A stretch of 64,000 nucleotides of DNA. Origin: Ktedonobacteria bacterium brp13. Lineage in GTDB: Bacteria; Chloroflexota; Ktedonobacteria; Ktedonobacterales; Ktedonobacteraceae. The stretch covers positions 4,836,001 through 4,900,000 of the forward strand of contig AP024096.1 in assembly GCA_015099395.1 (NCBI GenBank). The letters are read 5' to 3'. Position numbers and translations under genes: made by a program. Of the stretch, positions 9,629 to 17,767 are shown one piece after another; within the stretch, counting starts at the first letter, position 1, and each line of letters begins with the position of its first letter. The notes under the pieces are model-generated. The model was not told the origin of the DNA. It saw only the letters and a list, made by a program, of their open reading frames with translations, and did not search any database.

Positions 9629-9998
9629 GACTATTCTCCTGAAGCACGAGCGAAGATGTAATCAGGGCGAGAAAAATAACGCACTGAAATATTGGATAAA
9701 TATGTTAGAAAATAACATCTCTATAGAGAGACGTATAAACTGAGAAATAAGTTCCTCTCAATTATTGCTCGTTACGCACTCTTTCATAGAGGAGATCTCC
9801 AGGCTCATAAGCCTTCCCACGGGTGAGCTAATGCAGCGTACGATACAACACCGATCACGCTGACACGTATATATTGATAGCTTTATACAGTTGTAGAGCG
9901 GCCTGTCATTATCATTTGAAATCGATGGATACGTTGCGTTTAAGCTGATAGCTACACTATACATGCGTCGCAGGCAACGGACTGGAGGGAACACAGCA
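9629..9998. other. Divergent intergenic region without a gene
   Basis: About 370 nt between the 8990 gene (minus) and the 9999 gene (plus). Open frames here are short, lack ribosome sites and lack family features. I see no RNA gene or strong repeat. Confidence 0.5.
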
Positions 9999-10301
9999 AT
10001 GTCTATTGTTATACATACACCAACTTTTTTGCGTCTAGGAGATATACTACAGCCAGGTGGCCTGATTGCATGGCTATTGGTGGGGCTTATCGCGGGCGCG
10101 GTTGCTAGCTCGCTCGTCCGAGGAAGAGGCTATGGTTGCCTGGGTAATATTATTGTTGGCTTGATCGGTGCGGTCATCGGCGGCTTTATCGCCAACTACT
10201 TTGACCTGGGTAGTTTTCACTTTTTCGGTACGCTCATAGTCTCAATCATCGGAGCAGTCATCTTGCTCCTGATCCTGAACCTCTTTTCAGGCCGCGACTG
10301 A
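9999..10301 (+). CDS. GlsB/YeaQ/YmgE-type small membrane protein
   Basis: 100 residues from the ATG at 9999, preceded by GGAGGG at 9 nt. Three Gly-rich transmembrane segments (about 20-40, 46-66, 75-95) with the block GLIAGAVASSLVRGRGYGCLGNIIVG, written here as its two halves GLIAGAVASSLV and RGRGYGCLGNIIVG, typical of the transglycosylase-associated/GlsB family linked to general stress. The biochemical role of the family is not established. An in-frame ATG at 9963 has no ribosome site and was not used. Confidence 0.8.
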   Translation: MSIVIHTPTFLRLGDILQPGGLIAWLLVGLIAGAVASSLVRGRGYGCLGNIIVGLIGAVIGGFIANYFDLGSFHFFGTLIVSIIGAVILLLILNLFSGRD

Positions 10302-10370
10302 CCGCTCTCTTGTACGGTCAGTCTGTACAAAGTAGTCGATCAGCAGATGTCTGAAAGGTAATATATTCGC

Positions 10371-10658
10371 ATGATTACACATGTCGTTTTGGTACAGCCC
10401 AAAGAAAATACAACGTCGGCAGAGATGGAGACGTTAATTGAACAGATACGCGCCCTAAAAGAACTGATCCCTGCAATTCAAAGCATCCAGGTAGGCAAAA
10501 ATGTCGGGCGACTTACGCAAGGTTATACCTACGGTCTGATTGCACAATTTGCCTCTGAAGAGAAATTGAAGGAGTACCTGACCCATCCAGCGCATCAGGC
10601 TCTGGCACGCGAATTGCTCCAACAGACACAGATAATCGAATTTGACCTGGCGCACTAA
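10371..10658 (+). CDS. Dabb-domain (stress-responsive A/B barrel) protein
   Basis: 95 residues, the usual length of a single Dabb domain. The start MITHVVLVQPKE and the middle GRLTQGYTYGLIAQFASEEK match the family's first strand and its YG/F core, and the HPAHQ segment in the last helix is diagnostic. Dabb proteins are small dimeric ferredoxin-like barrels; functions vary and cannot be told here. It is about 70 nt downstream of the GlsB-like gene and may be cotranscribed with it. Confidence 0.85.
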   Translation: MITHVVLVQPKENTTSAEMETLIEQIRALKELIPAIQSIQVGKNVGRLTQGYTYGLIAQFASEEKLKEYLTHPAHQALARELLQQTQIIEFDLAH

Positions 10659-10683
10659 ACACACTGGTGCACTAAACACACAT

Positions 10684-10711
10684 GTAGGTGAGCGCAGGGT
10701 CGCTCACCTAC
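10684..10711. terminator. Bidirectional terminator-like hairpin
   Basis: Perfect 11-bp stem GTAGGTGAGCG / CGCTCACCTAC with a 6-nt loop, lying between the convergent stops at 10658 and 10717. Position fits a shared terminator; T-runs are poor. Confidence 0.55.
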
Positions 10712-10716
10712 TCCCT

Positions 10717-11049
10717 TCATGTGTTGCTGGGTTCCAACTCTTGATACATAGCGCAAACTTCATGGAGACAGAGAGGGCAGGTGAGAATATGGTGGTCGAC
10801 GCGCTCCATCTCGGCGGGGGGAAGCATCTGAAGGCAGTACGATCCAAGGGTCATGCTAGCAGGACATTGGCTGCGATACATGCGCGCAAGCAAAAAGCGT
10901 TGCGCATATTGATAGTGTTCCAGTTGCTGCTGACATGCGTTACATCCGTGTAGATGCTCTGCCAGGGAGGGCGAAAGCGCCTCCCCATCCAGAACATGAC
11001 GTAATAATACTTCTTCGACAGGCGTATCCAAATACCAACATTTATCCAT
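10717..11049 (-). CDS. Soluble zinc-finger anti-sigma-like protein
   Basis: 110 residues from the ATG at 11049, which has GAGG 6 nt upstream; a longer in-frame start at 11100 lacks one. It carries two H-x3-C-x2-C zinc motifs: H32/C36/C39 (HLHGCNAC) and H87/C91/C94 (HHILTCPLC), the pattern of ZAS/zf-HC2 anti-sigma domains. No membrane segment, so a cytosolic, redox- or metal-responsive partner is more likely than a transmembrane sensor. It follows a sigma-like gene on the same strand (155 nt gap), the usual sigma/anti-sigma order. Confidence 0.7.
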   Translation of the reverse strand: MDKCWYLDTPVEEVLLRHVLDGEALSPSLAEHLHGCNACQQQLEHYQYAQRFLLARMYRSQCPASMTLGSYCLQMLPPAEMERVDHHILTCPLCLHEVCAMYQELEPSNT

Positions 11050-11203
11050 CGAGATCCTCAAAGAACAGACCCGCTCGTACTTCCCTGTAGTATTATTCAA
11101 TCCTGTTAGTTAAACGCGATGCCCATACTTTTTCAGCTTATAACTCTGGATGGATCTATCGCTTTAACTAAACATGGTAATACATGAATGCAAGGGGCAG
11201 CTA

Positions 11204-11926
11204 TTAGACAGTAACATTGCTACCCATACGCCAGCGAATCTTGTCGGCATTGCGCAGAATACGCTCCATAATATTCCGTTTCAGTCGATAGATCTCTTCT
11301 TCGTTCTTAAACTCACCGGGACAGAAACGGATAATTTCTCGTGGCTTCAGATTGCAGTGAAAGTGGAGATACGCAACACGCAGTTCACGTTCCCCAGGTA
11401 AGATCGAGCGAATCGTCTCCCACAGCTCTTCTTCGTGATAGCTATCCTCGACCTGTGGCTCATCAGGATGTCCAGTATCAGGCAAGCGTTCAATGTTGGC
11501 ACGCGAAAATGCTCGTAGAGTATCCATGATCGCGCAGTGCAGACAGAGGCGCAAATAGCTCAAAGCTGCCGCCACTGTGGAGAAGACCAACACCTGATCG
11601 CTAACGGCCTGCCAGAATCGTCGGAAGGCATCATCGATGTAGGTCTGCTCTGTTTCGTAACGCAGAGCCACCTCGCGATACGCATGTCCATTCAGCCACT
11701 GCCGAATGTTCTCATTGAAATGGCGCTGGAGCACGATCCAGGCTGTATTATCACGGAGCATGACGGCACGACGAATGATCTCCAGACAGTATATGTCATT
11801 GCTGCCCTCATGACGCCGATACTTTTGCATCTCTTGTAGAGAGCGCTCTGCCAGACATTCTAGACTCATGCTGGCAAGTGATTGATCTATCTCGTCAGTC
11901 GCGTTTATCTTTATAGTCATGGACAT
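11204..11926 (-). CDS. Sigma-70-family RNA polymerase sigma factor (ECF-like)
   Basis: 240 residues from the ATG at 11926, preceded by AAGGGGAG; a longer frame to 12145 has no ribosome site. A region-2-like block around YIDDAFRRFWQAV resembles sigma-2 helices, and the C-terminal block from the PGERELRVAYLHF part to LKRNIMERIL resembles the region 4 helix-turn-helix (with LKPREI as the usual T/SxxEI variant). Divergent from standard ECF factors, so the call rests on layout and on the downstream zinc anti-sigma gene. It probably directs a small stress regulon including itself. Confidence 0.7.
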   Translation of the reverse strand: MSMTIKINATDEIDQSLASMSLECLAERSLQEMQKYRRHEGSNDIYCLEIIRRAVMLRDNTAWIVLQRHFNENIRQWLNGHAYREVALRYETEQTYIDDAFRRFWQAVSDQVLVFSTVAAALSYLRLCLHCAIMDTLRAFSRANIERLPDTGHPDEPQVEDSYHEEELWETIRSILPGERELRVAYLHFHCNLKPREIIRFCPGEFKNEEEIYRLKRNIMERILRNADKIRWRMGSNVTV

Positions 11927-12157
11927 CCCACTCCCCTTCAGCGCTGGCTGAAGTACGGTACTGTAGCGCTTATTATACCAATGTAGACGTGAATTACTAT
12001 CCTTTATCAAATGCTCCACCTGTTCAACAAAAAATAATCTCATGCGCATACGTGAACATACATGCCGATCAGATAGGCAATCAGAGTGACTGCTCCCCCT
12101 TATCAACCAGTATAGACAACCTGTGCAGTGAAAGTGATATGTCATTTGTCCTAATTC
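11927..12157. other. Divergent intergenic region
   Basis: With the promoter just downstream this makes a 358-nt gap between the sigma gene and uspA. No further gene or repeat seen; it should contain the sigma gene's promoter, which I cannot place. Confidence 0.4.
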
Positions 12158-12186
12158 TTGTCTCTTTAGTTGAAAGTGAGTATAAT
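12158..12186 (+). promoter_or_regulatory. Sigma-70-type promoter for the universal stress gene
   Basis: TTGTCT, 17-nt spacer, perfect TATAAT. Predicted start near 12193, about 92 nt before the ATG. Confidence 0.6.
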
Positions 12187-12284
12187 AGATTACATAGACA
12201 GGATACCGTTGATGCTCTCAAGATACAATGTCACAGGCAACAGCAGAGAAGTGAAATAGCGCACAAAGAGGTTGCGACTTTGTT

Positions 12285-13004
12285 ATGGAGCAACGCATTT
12301 TATTAGGCATCGACCAGGATTTTTCACCAGCCACACAGCAAGCTGTACAAGTGGTCTCGACTTTGTTTTGCTGCGCGACCCCCTCATATAGCTTGATCCT
12401 TCTCCATGTCATCCCTATGGCGCATATCACGGTCGAATATCCTGGACATCCTTTGGAGCAGCCGATCTTTCCACCTTCACCCGAGCAATATGCACAGGCC
12501 GCAATGGTACTGCAACGTGCACGCTTGTACCTCGAAGAACAGCAGTTATCCGTATACCAGATCGAAACACTCGTGAAAGTAGGCTCACCATCAGAGGAGA
12601 TTGTCCATCTGGCAAAAGAGCGCCAGGTTCATCTGATCGTTGTTGGTAGCCACGATAATAGCTGGCTACAAGGCTTGCGCCGGATCTTTCTGGGCAGTAT
12701 CTCACGACACGTATTGAAGTATGCTACCTGCCCGGTCATGATCGTGACACCACAATCTCTCCCCAGCGGCGATACGTTGATCGCCTGGTATGAGCAAGCG
12801 ATCAAAAACTATCTTCAGACGCATACAGATGAGCTGACAGTATTCACTTCCGAACAAGCGGCAGAGTACTTTATAACAGGAGGGAAGAAGAAGGTAGAAG
12901 CCCCCGATATTCAAGCGGCAAAGACAGCCCTGGAAAGGCTGGAGCAACGAGGACTGCTCTGCCGTCATGAGTACCAGGGCGTCGTGCGCTATATCAACGA
13001 TTAA
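12285..13004 (+). CDS. Universal stress protein with extra C-terminal domain
   Basis: 239 residues. Residues 1-155 form one UspA domain: RILLGIDQDFSP at the start and the ATP-binding-type end GLRRIFLGSISRHVLKYATC followed by PVMIV (compare the G-2x-G-9x-G-S/T pattern). The additional 80 residues form a predicted helical, winged-helix-like segment of unknown role (VEAPDIQAAKTALERLEQRG). Probably a nucleotide-binding stress protein in the cytoplasm. It is divergent from the sigma/anti-sigma pair. Confidence 0.85.
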   Translation: MEQRILLGIDQDFSPATQQAVQVVSTLFCCATPSYSLILLHVIPMAHITVEYPGHPLEQPIFPPSPEQYAQAAMVLQRARLYLEEQQLSVYQIETLVKVGSPSEEIVHLAKERQVHLIVVGSHDNSWLQGLRRIFLGSISRHVLKYATCPVMIVTPQSLPSGDTLIAWYEQAIKNYLQTHTDELTVFTSEQAAEYFITGGKKKVEAPDIQAAKTALERLEQRGLLCRHEYQGVVRYIND

Positions 13005-13020
13005 TAGCAAACTACTCGTA

Positions 13021-13228
13021 GATTTTCGCCAATTTCGTAGTTGAGCTGCGTCCTCATTACAAGACAGCAACGATTTGCAATGGCGGGTCACGTGAAGCTG
13101 TCAACCGAAAATTCAGGCTTGGGGAACTGGTGGACCTGATGATTTTTGATGGGGAAGAGGGAGTAGCCAAGCCAGATGCACGCATTTATAAACTTACTCT
13201 TATGCGCTTACACGAATATCGGCGGCTT
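13021..13228 (+). pseudogene. HAD-family hydrolase remnant
   Basis: Reading through in one frame from about 13021 gives residues that align with the middle of HAD-IA hydrolases: KTATICNGGSREAVNRKF (motif II region), then GELVDLMIFDGEEGVAKPDA and RIYKLTLMRL (motif III KPD). There is no start codon or motif I Asp upstream, and after the KPD block the sequence loses similarity before motif IV. It is therefore an internal fragment of a decayed gene, abutting a palindromic repeat. Confidence 0.75.
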
Positions 13229-13292
13229 TTTGACCAGCCGCCGCTTAAAGATATAAAAGCTGTGCAGAAGGCGAATTCGAGGGTAGTTAACG

Positions 13293-13517
13293 AAAATGCT
13301 CGCCAAAACAGGAAATGTCGCTTAAGCCTCCCTCTTCGAGGGGGGAAGTCGCGATAGCGGCAGGGGGGAGTAGAATGCTAGCAATTTCCTGTAATCCTCG
13401 ATTACGTCCTGAAGCTATTAAAGAGGTATCTGAGGCAATACAACATTCGAGAGCATCAGTGGAGGATTGGCTCCCCCCGATAGCTAAAGCTATCTTCCCC
13501 CTCGGAGAGGGGGACGA
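13293..13517. repeat. MITE-like palindromic repeat, copy A (degenerate)
   Basis: Shares with copies at 31794-32050 and 60547-60737 the left arm GCCTCCCTCTTCGAGGGGGG and the block GGGGGGAGTAGAATGCTAGC plus CCTGTAATCCTCGATTA. The right arm is diverged (CTCCCCCCGATAGC, then CCCCCTCGGAGAGGGGG) but still inverted. It follows the HAD fragment directly. Confidence 0.8.
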
Positions 13518-13635
13518 GTTTTTGATTACTTTTCAGGTGATAGCAATATTTTATGAAATTGGAAATACTGGTACACTATAACGAAAAATCGAGTGTGTAT
13601 ATGCTCTATACATTCCATATACACACTCTTTTCCA

Positions 13636-15774
13636 CTATGAAAGTTGGGCTGATAGTGCGGTTGGATTGGTAACGGGAGCCTGGCAAGCGAAGTTCTGGC
13701 AGACATAAGCCGTCGCTCTCCCCTGTACAGCCGGACGATCCGCCAGCAGAGCAATAGCTTGCGCCACGCTCGTATCAGCTGCGGTGAGCGCAAGGACGCT
13801 ATCAGGGAGGTAACGTGTATTGATAGCCTGCAAGAGCGCCTGCGTATCTGCGTGCAGCACATCTCCGACCAGCGCAATCTCACGCGAGCCAGAGAGAGCG
13901 GTATCCAGCACTCCTAACGCAACCCCTAGCGACTGTGGATGTTGCGCCAAAAGCTCGCTAATCGGCAAGATATAGTCCTCGGCCCTTTCACGATACTCAT
14001 ACTCACCGGTAAAGGCTGCCAGGCGCAAAAGGACAGAGGCCGCAACGTTATTGCCAGCAGGAGTGGCGTTATCCATAATGTCTTTTGGTCGACTGATTAA
14101 CTGCTCATGATCGATGCCTGTATCAAAGAAGCCACCCTCAACGTCGTCGGCGAAGAGGACGATCGCTTGATCCATCAATGCACGCGCCTCTATAAACCAG
14201 CGGGTATCAAAACTGGCTTCGTAGAGCGCCAGCAGACCATCCGCCAGAAATGCATAATCCTCCAAAATTCCATTGAAGCGGGCACGACCATCCTTATAGG
14301 CACGCAACAGGCGTCCATCCACACCCTCGCGTAGTGTGGCCAGCAAAAAGCGAGCGTTATTGATAGCTACCTGTAAGTAGTCCTGACGACCAAGATAGCG
14401 CGCCGCCTCAGCAAAGCTACGCAGCATCAGACCATTCCACGCCGTAAGCACCTTCTCGTCACGCGCCGGTCGAATACGCTCTTCACGGATACGGAACAGG
14501 GTCTCACGACTGCGCAGCAACGTCGCCTGTAAGGTAGCCTCGTCTATCTGTGCTTGCTGCGCGACGGTTGCGGCATCCTGCTGCACATGTAGAATATTCT
14601 TGCCTTCAAAGTTGCCACGGGCCGTAACATCGTAGTAACGCATGAATACGGCTGCGTCTTCAGGCGAGAGTGCCGACTCTATCTCGGCAGGCGTCCAGAG
14701 GAAGAACTTCCCTTCCACGCCCTCGCTGTCGGCGTCCTGCGTCGCATAAAAACCACCAGCAGGATCGGTCATCTCGCGCACCACGTAATCGAGCGTCTCT
14801 TCGGTCACACGCTGATAGAGCTCATTGCCGGTTACTAGGTATGCGTGCAGATAGAGACGACTGAGGAGCGCGTTATCATACAGCATCTTCTCAAAATGCG
14901 GTGCCAGCCACTGTGCATCGACGGAGTAGCGATGGAAGCCACCACCAAGTTGATCATAGATGCCACCATTGGCCATGTGCGTCAATGTCTGCTCGATCAT
15001 CTCTAGCAGGGGAGTCGCGTCGGCGGCTGGTGCAGGATCGTGCTCACCACGCTGGCCATGGAGATGCATACGCAGCAGAAACTCTAGCGCCATACTCGGA
15101 GGAAACTTGGGAGCCCCGGCAAAACCACCATTGGTCGTATCGTAGTTCTCACTCAACGCGTGTACCGCTCTCCACAGCGTATCCAGCGCAGGGACCGAGG
15201 ATTGAAACTTCTTCTTGAGCTCACCCAGCAGATTACCACTCTGCTTGATATAGGCTGCAACTTCGCCAGCCTGTTGATCGATCTCGGCACGATGCGTCGT
15301 AAAGGCTTGCAAGACGATCTGCATAATCGAAGGGAAACCACGCATAACCTGTTGTCCATAACGTCTATCCGTCGGAGGGAAATAGGTGCCACCATAGAAA
15401 GGGCGACCATCAGGCGTCAAGAACATCGTCATCGGCCAACCACCCTGGCCAGTCATCGCCTGCACCGCCTGCATATAGATGGCATCCAGATCCGGGCGCT
15501 CCTCACGATCAACCTTGATCGGGACAAAATTCTGGTTCATAAAGGCAGCCGTCGCTTCATTCTCAAACGACTCGCGCTCCATAACATGACACCAGTGACA
15601 GGACGAATAGCCGATGCTTAACAGAATAGGACGATCGCTCGCTCGCGCGGCCTCCAGAGCCTCCTCACCCCAGGGATACCAGTCAACTGGATTGTGTGCG
15701 TGTTGCAGAAGATACGGACTCGTCTCATGAATCAGGCGATTGGTATGGCTGTACGCTTGTTTTTGCTCACTCAT
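13636..15774 (-). CDS. YyaL/DUF255 thioredoxin-domain protein
   Basis: 712 residues from the ATG at 15774, which has GGGGGAG 9 nt upstream; the in-frame TTG seven codons earlier is less likely. Residues about 10-170 form a thioredoxin-like domain with the C-x2-C motif in GYSSCHWCHVMERESFEN, preceded by the family signature HNPVDWYPWGEEA. The rest is an (alpha/alpha)6-type glycosidase-like barrel (for example GGIYDQLGGGFHRYSVDAQW, TAWNGLMLRSFAEAAR). Length and order match the YyaL/SPATA20 family, whose reaction is not known; it is not a proven thioredoxin. Confidence 0.92.
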   Translation of the reverse strand: MSEQKQAYSHTNRLIHETSPYLLQHAHNPVDWYPWGEEALEAARASDRPILLSIGYSSCHWCHVMERESFENEATAAFMNQNFVPIKVDREERPDLDAIYMQAVQAMTGQGGWPMTMFLTPDGRPFYGGTYFPPTDRRYGQQVMRGFPSIMQIVLQAFTTHRAEIDQQAGEVAAYIKQSGNLLGELKKKFQSSVPALDTLWRAVHALSENYDTTNGGFAGAPKFPPSMALEFLLRMHLHGQRGEHDPAPAADATPLLEMIEQTLTHMANGGIYDQLGGGFHRYSVDAQWLAPHFEKMLYDNALLSRLYLHAYLVTGNELYQRVTEETLDYVVREMTDPAGGFYATQDADSEGVEGKFFLWTPAEIESALSPEDAAVFMRYYDVTARGNFEGKNILHVQQDAATVAQQAQIDEATLQATLLRSRETLFRIREERIRPARDEKVLTAWNGLMLRSFAEAARYLGRQDYLQVAINNARFLLATLREGVDGRLLRAYKDGRARFNGILEDYAFLADGLLALYEASFDTRWFIEARALMDQAIVLFADDVEGGFFDTGIDHEQLISRPKDIMDNATPAGNNVAASVLLRLAAFTGEYEYRERAEDYILPISELLAQHPQSLGVALGVLDTALSGSREIALVGDVLHADTQALLQAINTRYLPDSVLALTAADTSVAQAIALLADRPAVQGRATAYVCQNFACQAPVTNPTALSAQLS

Positions 15775-16095
15775 TACACATTGCTCCCCCTTCAAATCAG
15801 GCTGAAGGTTAAAGGTTATAAAAATCTATCGCTACGAGCTAAACTCATCTTTACTCTATGGTTAGATCACTATGCTATTGTACGACACTCGACACAGATG
15901 TTCCGAGTGCCGATCTCACCCTTGCTTTTCCGCAAAAAATCATTATACTTAAGCATAGAGAACGATATGACCAGATAAGCACAATTAGTCATAGAGTTCT
16001 CTGTCCGATAAACAGAGGCTGCAAACAGAACGTATAACGCATAGAACGTGCAGAACATAATCAATATAGCGAGCGAATGAAAGGAGGCACGTAGA
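15775..16095. other. Divergent intergenic region before the TetR-ABC operon
   Basis: 321 nt, AT-rich. A 6-bp inverted repeat CTCTGT-N7-ACAGAG at 15999-16017 might be a TetR operator for the operon that begins at 16096, but it is short. No gene seen. Confidence 0.35.
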
Positions 16096-16836
16096 TTGTC
16101 AGTGCCGAACAGTGACGAGGATAGAGAGGCTAGACAGCGAGAGGAACGCAATAAAAAGCAGGAACGGGCGGATCGTATTCTGGACGCGGCGCATGATCTT
16201 GTGCTGCGCTATGGGTATAAGAAAACAACGATCGATGATATCGCGCGCCAGGCGGCTGTCGCCAAGGGGACCATCTACCTGCACTGGAAGACGCGTGATG
16301 ACCTCTTTCTGGATCTCATCGTACGCGAGAAGCTGATCCTGGGTCAGGAGATCCAGCAACAGATGCTAGACGATCCCGAGGGCTTCTCGCTCTACACTCT
16401 GGTCAAGTACTCTCTGCTGGCACTTGCTCACTACCCATTAATCAAAGCGCTGATGCTGCAGGACAGTGACATGTTGGGTGAACTTGTGACGACTGCCTAT
16501 CAGGAGAGAGAAGTCATGGGTCAGTTCACAGCATTTGAGACGATGCTTATTCACATGCGTGAACAAAAACAGGTTCGTACTGATATGACGGTTGCGGAAC
16601 AGATGAATGTGATCTTCGCCCTCTGTATCGGCTTTATCACATACGAGCAATATCTGCCCGAGCCCTACAAATTGAGCGCGGAAGCGAGCGCAGCGCTAGG
16701 GGCAGAGACACTCAGGCGCACACTCGCGCTACAGAGACCAGACCAGCAAGAACAGAACGATACCTTTCAAACATACAAAGAGATGTTGAATATGGCAGAA
16801 CAATACCGTTTAAGGAAGGAACACCTTGATGAGTGA
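16096..16836 (+). CDS. TetR/AcrR-family regulator
   Basis: 246 residues, starting at TTG 16096 with a strong AGGAGG 8 nt upstream (GTG at 16102 is the alternative). The N-terminal helix-turn-helix occupies about residues 25-70, with TTIDDIARQAAVAKGTIYLH and W-K-TRDDLF. The remainder is a helical ligand-binding/dimer domain. Its stop overlaps the start of the ABC ATPase gene by 8 nt, so the two are translationally coupled, and it very likely controls its own exporter operon. Confidence 0.92.
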   Translation: MSVPNSDEDREARQREERNKKQERADRILDAAHDLVLRYGYKKTTIDDIARQAAVAKGTIYLHWKTRDDLFLDLIVREKLILGQEIQQQMLDDPEGFSLYTLVKYSLLALAHYPLIKALMLQDSDMLGELVTTAYQEREVMGQFTAFETMLIHMREQKQVRTDMTVAEQMNVIFALCIGFITYEQYLPEPYKLSAEASAALGAETLRRTLALQRPDQQEQNDTFQTYKEMLNMAEQYRLRKEHLDE

Positions 16837-17743
16837 TCTGATTGAGGTTAGCAAGCTAACCAAGAACTATGGACGGCAACGCGGCATTCTGGATGTTACG
16901 TTGACCATTCAAAAAGGCGAGGTCTTTGGCTTTCTCGGACCCAATGGAGCAGGCAAGACCACCACGATCCGCATCTTTATGGGTCTTTTAAGGCCGACCG
17001 CAGGCAGTGCCCACATCGGCGGCTTCGACTGCTGGCAGCAATCGACCGAGGCCAAACGCTTGATCGGCTATCTCCCTGGCGAGTTTACTTTCGATCCAGG
17101 GCTTACCGGCGCACAGATCCTGAGTTACCTGGGACACTTGCGTGGCGGCGTCGATCAAAACTATCTCAAGCAACTGGTAGAGCGATTGGACGTCGATCCC
17201 AGCAAACGCTTCCGTGCCTATTCGCGCGGCAACAAACAGAAGATCGGACTGATCCAGGCCTTTATGCACCAACCCGAGCTACTGATCCTTGACGAGCCCA
17301 CCAGCGGTCTCGATCCACTCAACCAGCAAGAATTCTATAAGATGATTGCAGAGACACATCAAGCTGGCCGCACCGTCTTCCTCTCCTCCCATATCCTGCC
17401 AGAGGTCGAACATACGTGCCAGCGCGTCGGTATCATCCGTGAAGGCGAGCTTGTACAGATTAGCGAGGTCGCACAACTGAACCATCTCAAGCAGCAAAAT
17501 GTCACCATCGGCTTCGCACAGACACCCGCCACAGAATGGTTCTCCGCAGTCTCCGGTGTCCTGAGTGTCACCGCCGGGAGCAAAGACAACGAACTGGTCC
17601 TGAGCGTACAGGGTGATCTGCAGCAGGTCATAGCGCTCGCCGCACAGCATGCAGCGATCCATATCACAACCCATGAGCCAAATCTAGAGGAAGTCTTCTT
17701 GCGTTACTATCAGCCCGCACAGGCAGCAACAGCCAATGCCTGA
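16829..17743 (+). CDS. ABC transporter ATP-binding protein (ABC-2 export type)
   Basis: 304 residues from the ATG at 16829 (AAGGAAGGA upstream). Walker A is GPNGAGKTT, the signature loop is the variant YSRGNKQKIG instead of LSGGQ, Walker B is LLILDEPTSGLDP, and the H-loop is SSHILPE. The C-terminal 85 residues form the extra domain usual for DrrA/CcmA-like exporters. Works with the permease directly downstream. Confidence 0.94.
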   Translation: MSDLIEVSKLTKNYGRQRGILDVTLTIQKGEVFGFLGPNGAGKTTTIRIFMGLLRPTAGSAHIGGFDCWQQSTEAKRLIGYLPGEFTFDPGLTGAQILSYLGHLRGGVDQNYLKQLVERLDVDPSKRFRAYSRGNKQKIGLIQAFMHQPELLILDEPTSGLDPLNQQEFYKMIAETHQAGRTVFLSSHILPEVEHTCQRVGIIREGELVQISEVAQLNHLKQQNVTIGFAQTPATEWFSAVSGVLSVTAGSKDNELVLSVQGDLQQVIALAAQHAAIHITTHEPNLEEVFLRYYQPAQAATANA

Positions 17744-17767
17744 AGATACAATTGAGAGGTTACCAGC

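Noticed and set aside
9758..9994. 78-codon minus-strand ORF between the 8990 and 9999 genes
   Set aside because: No ribosome site and no recognisable features; it overlaps the expected promoter region of the 9999 gene.
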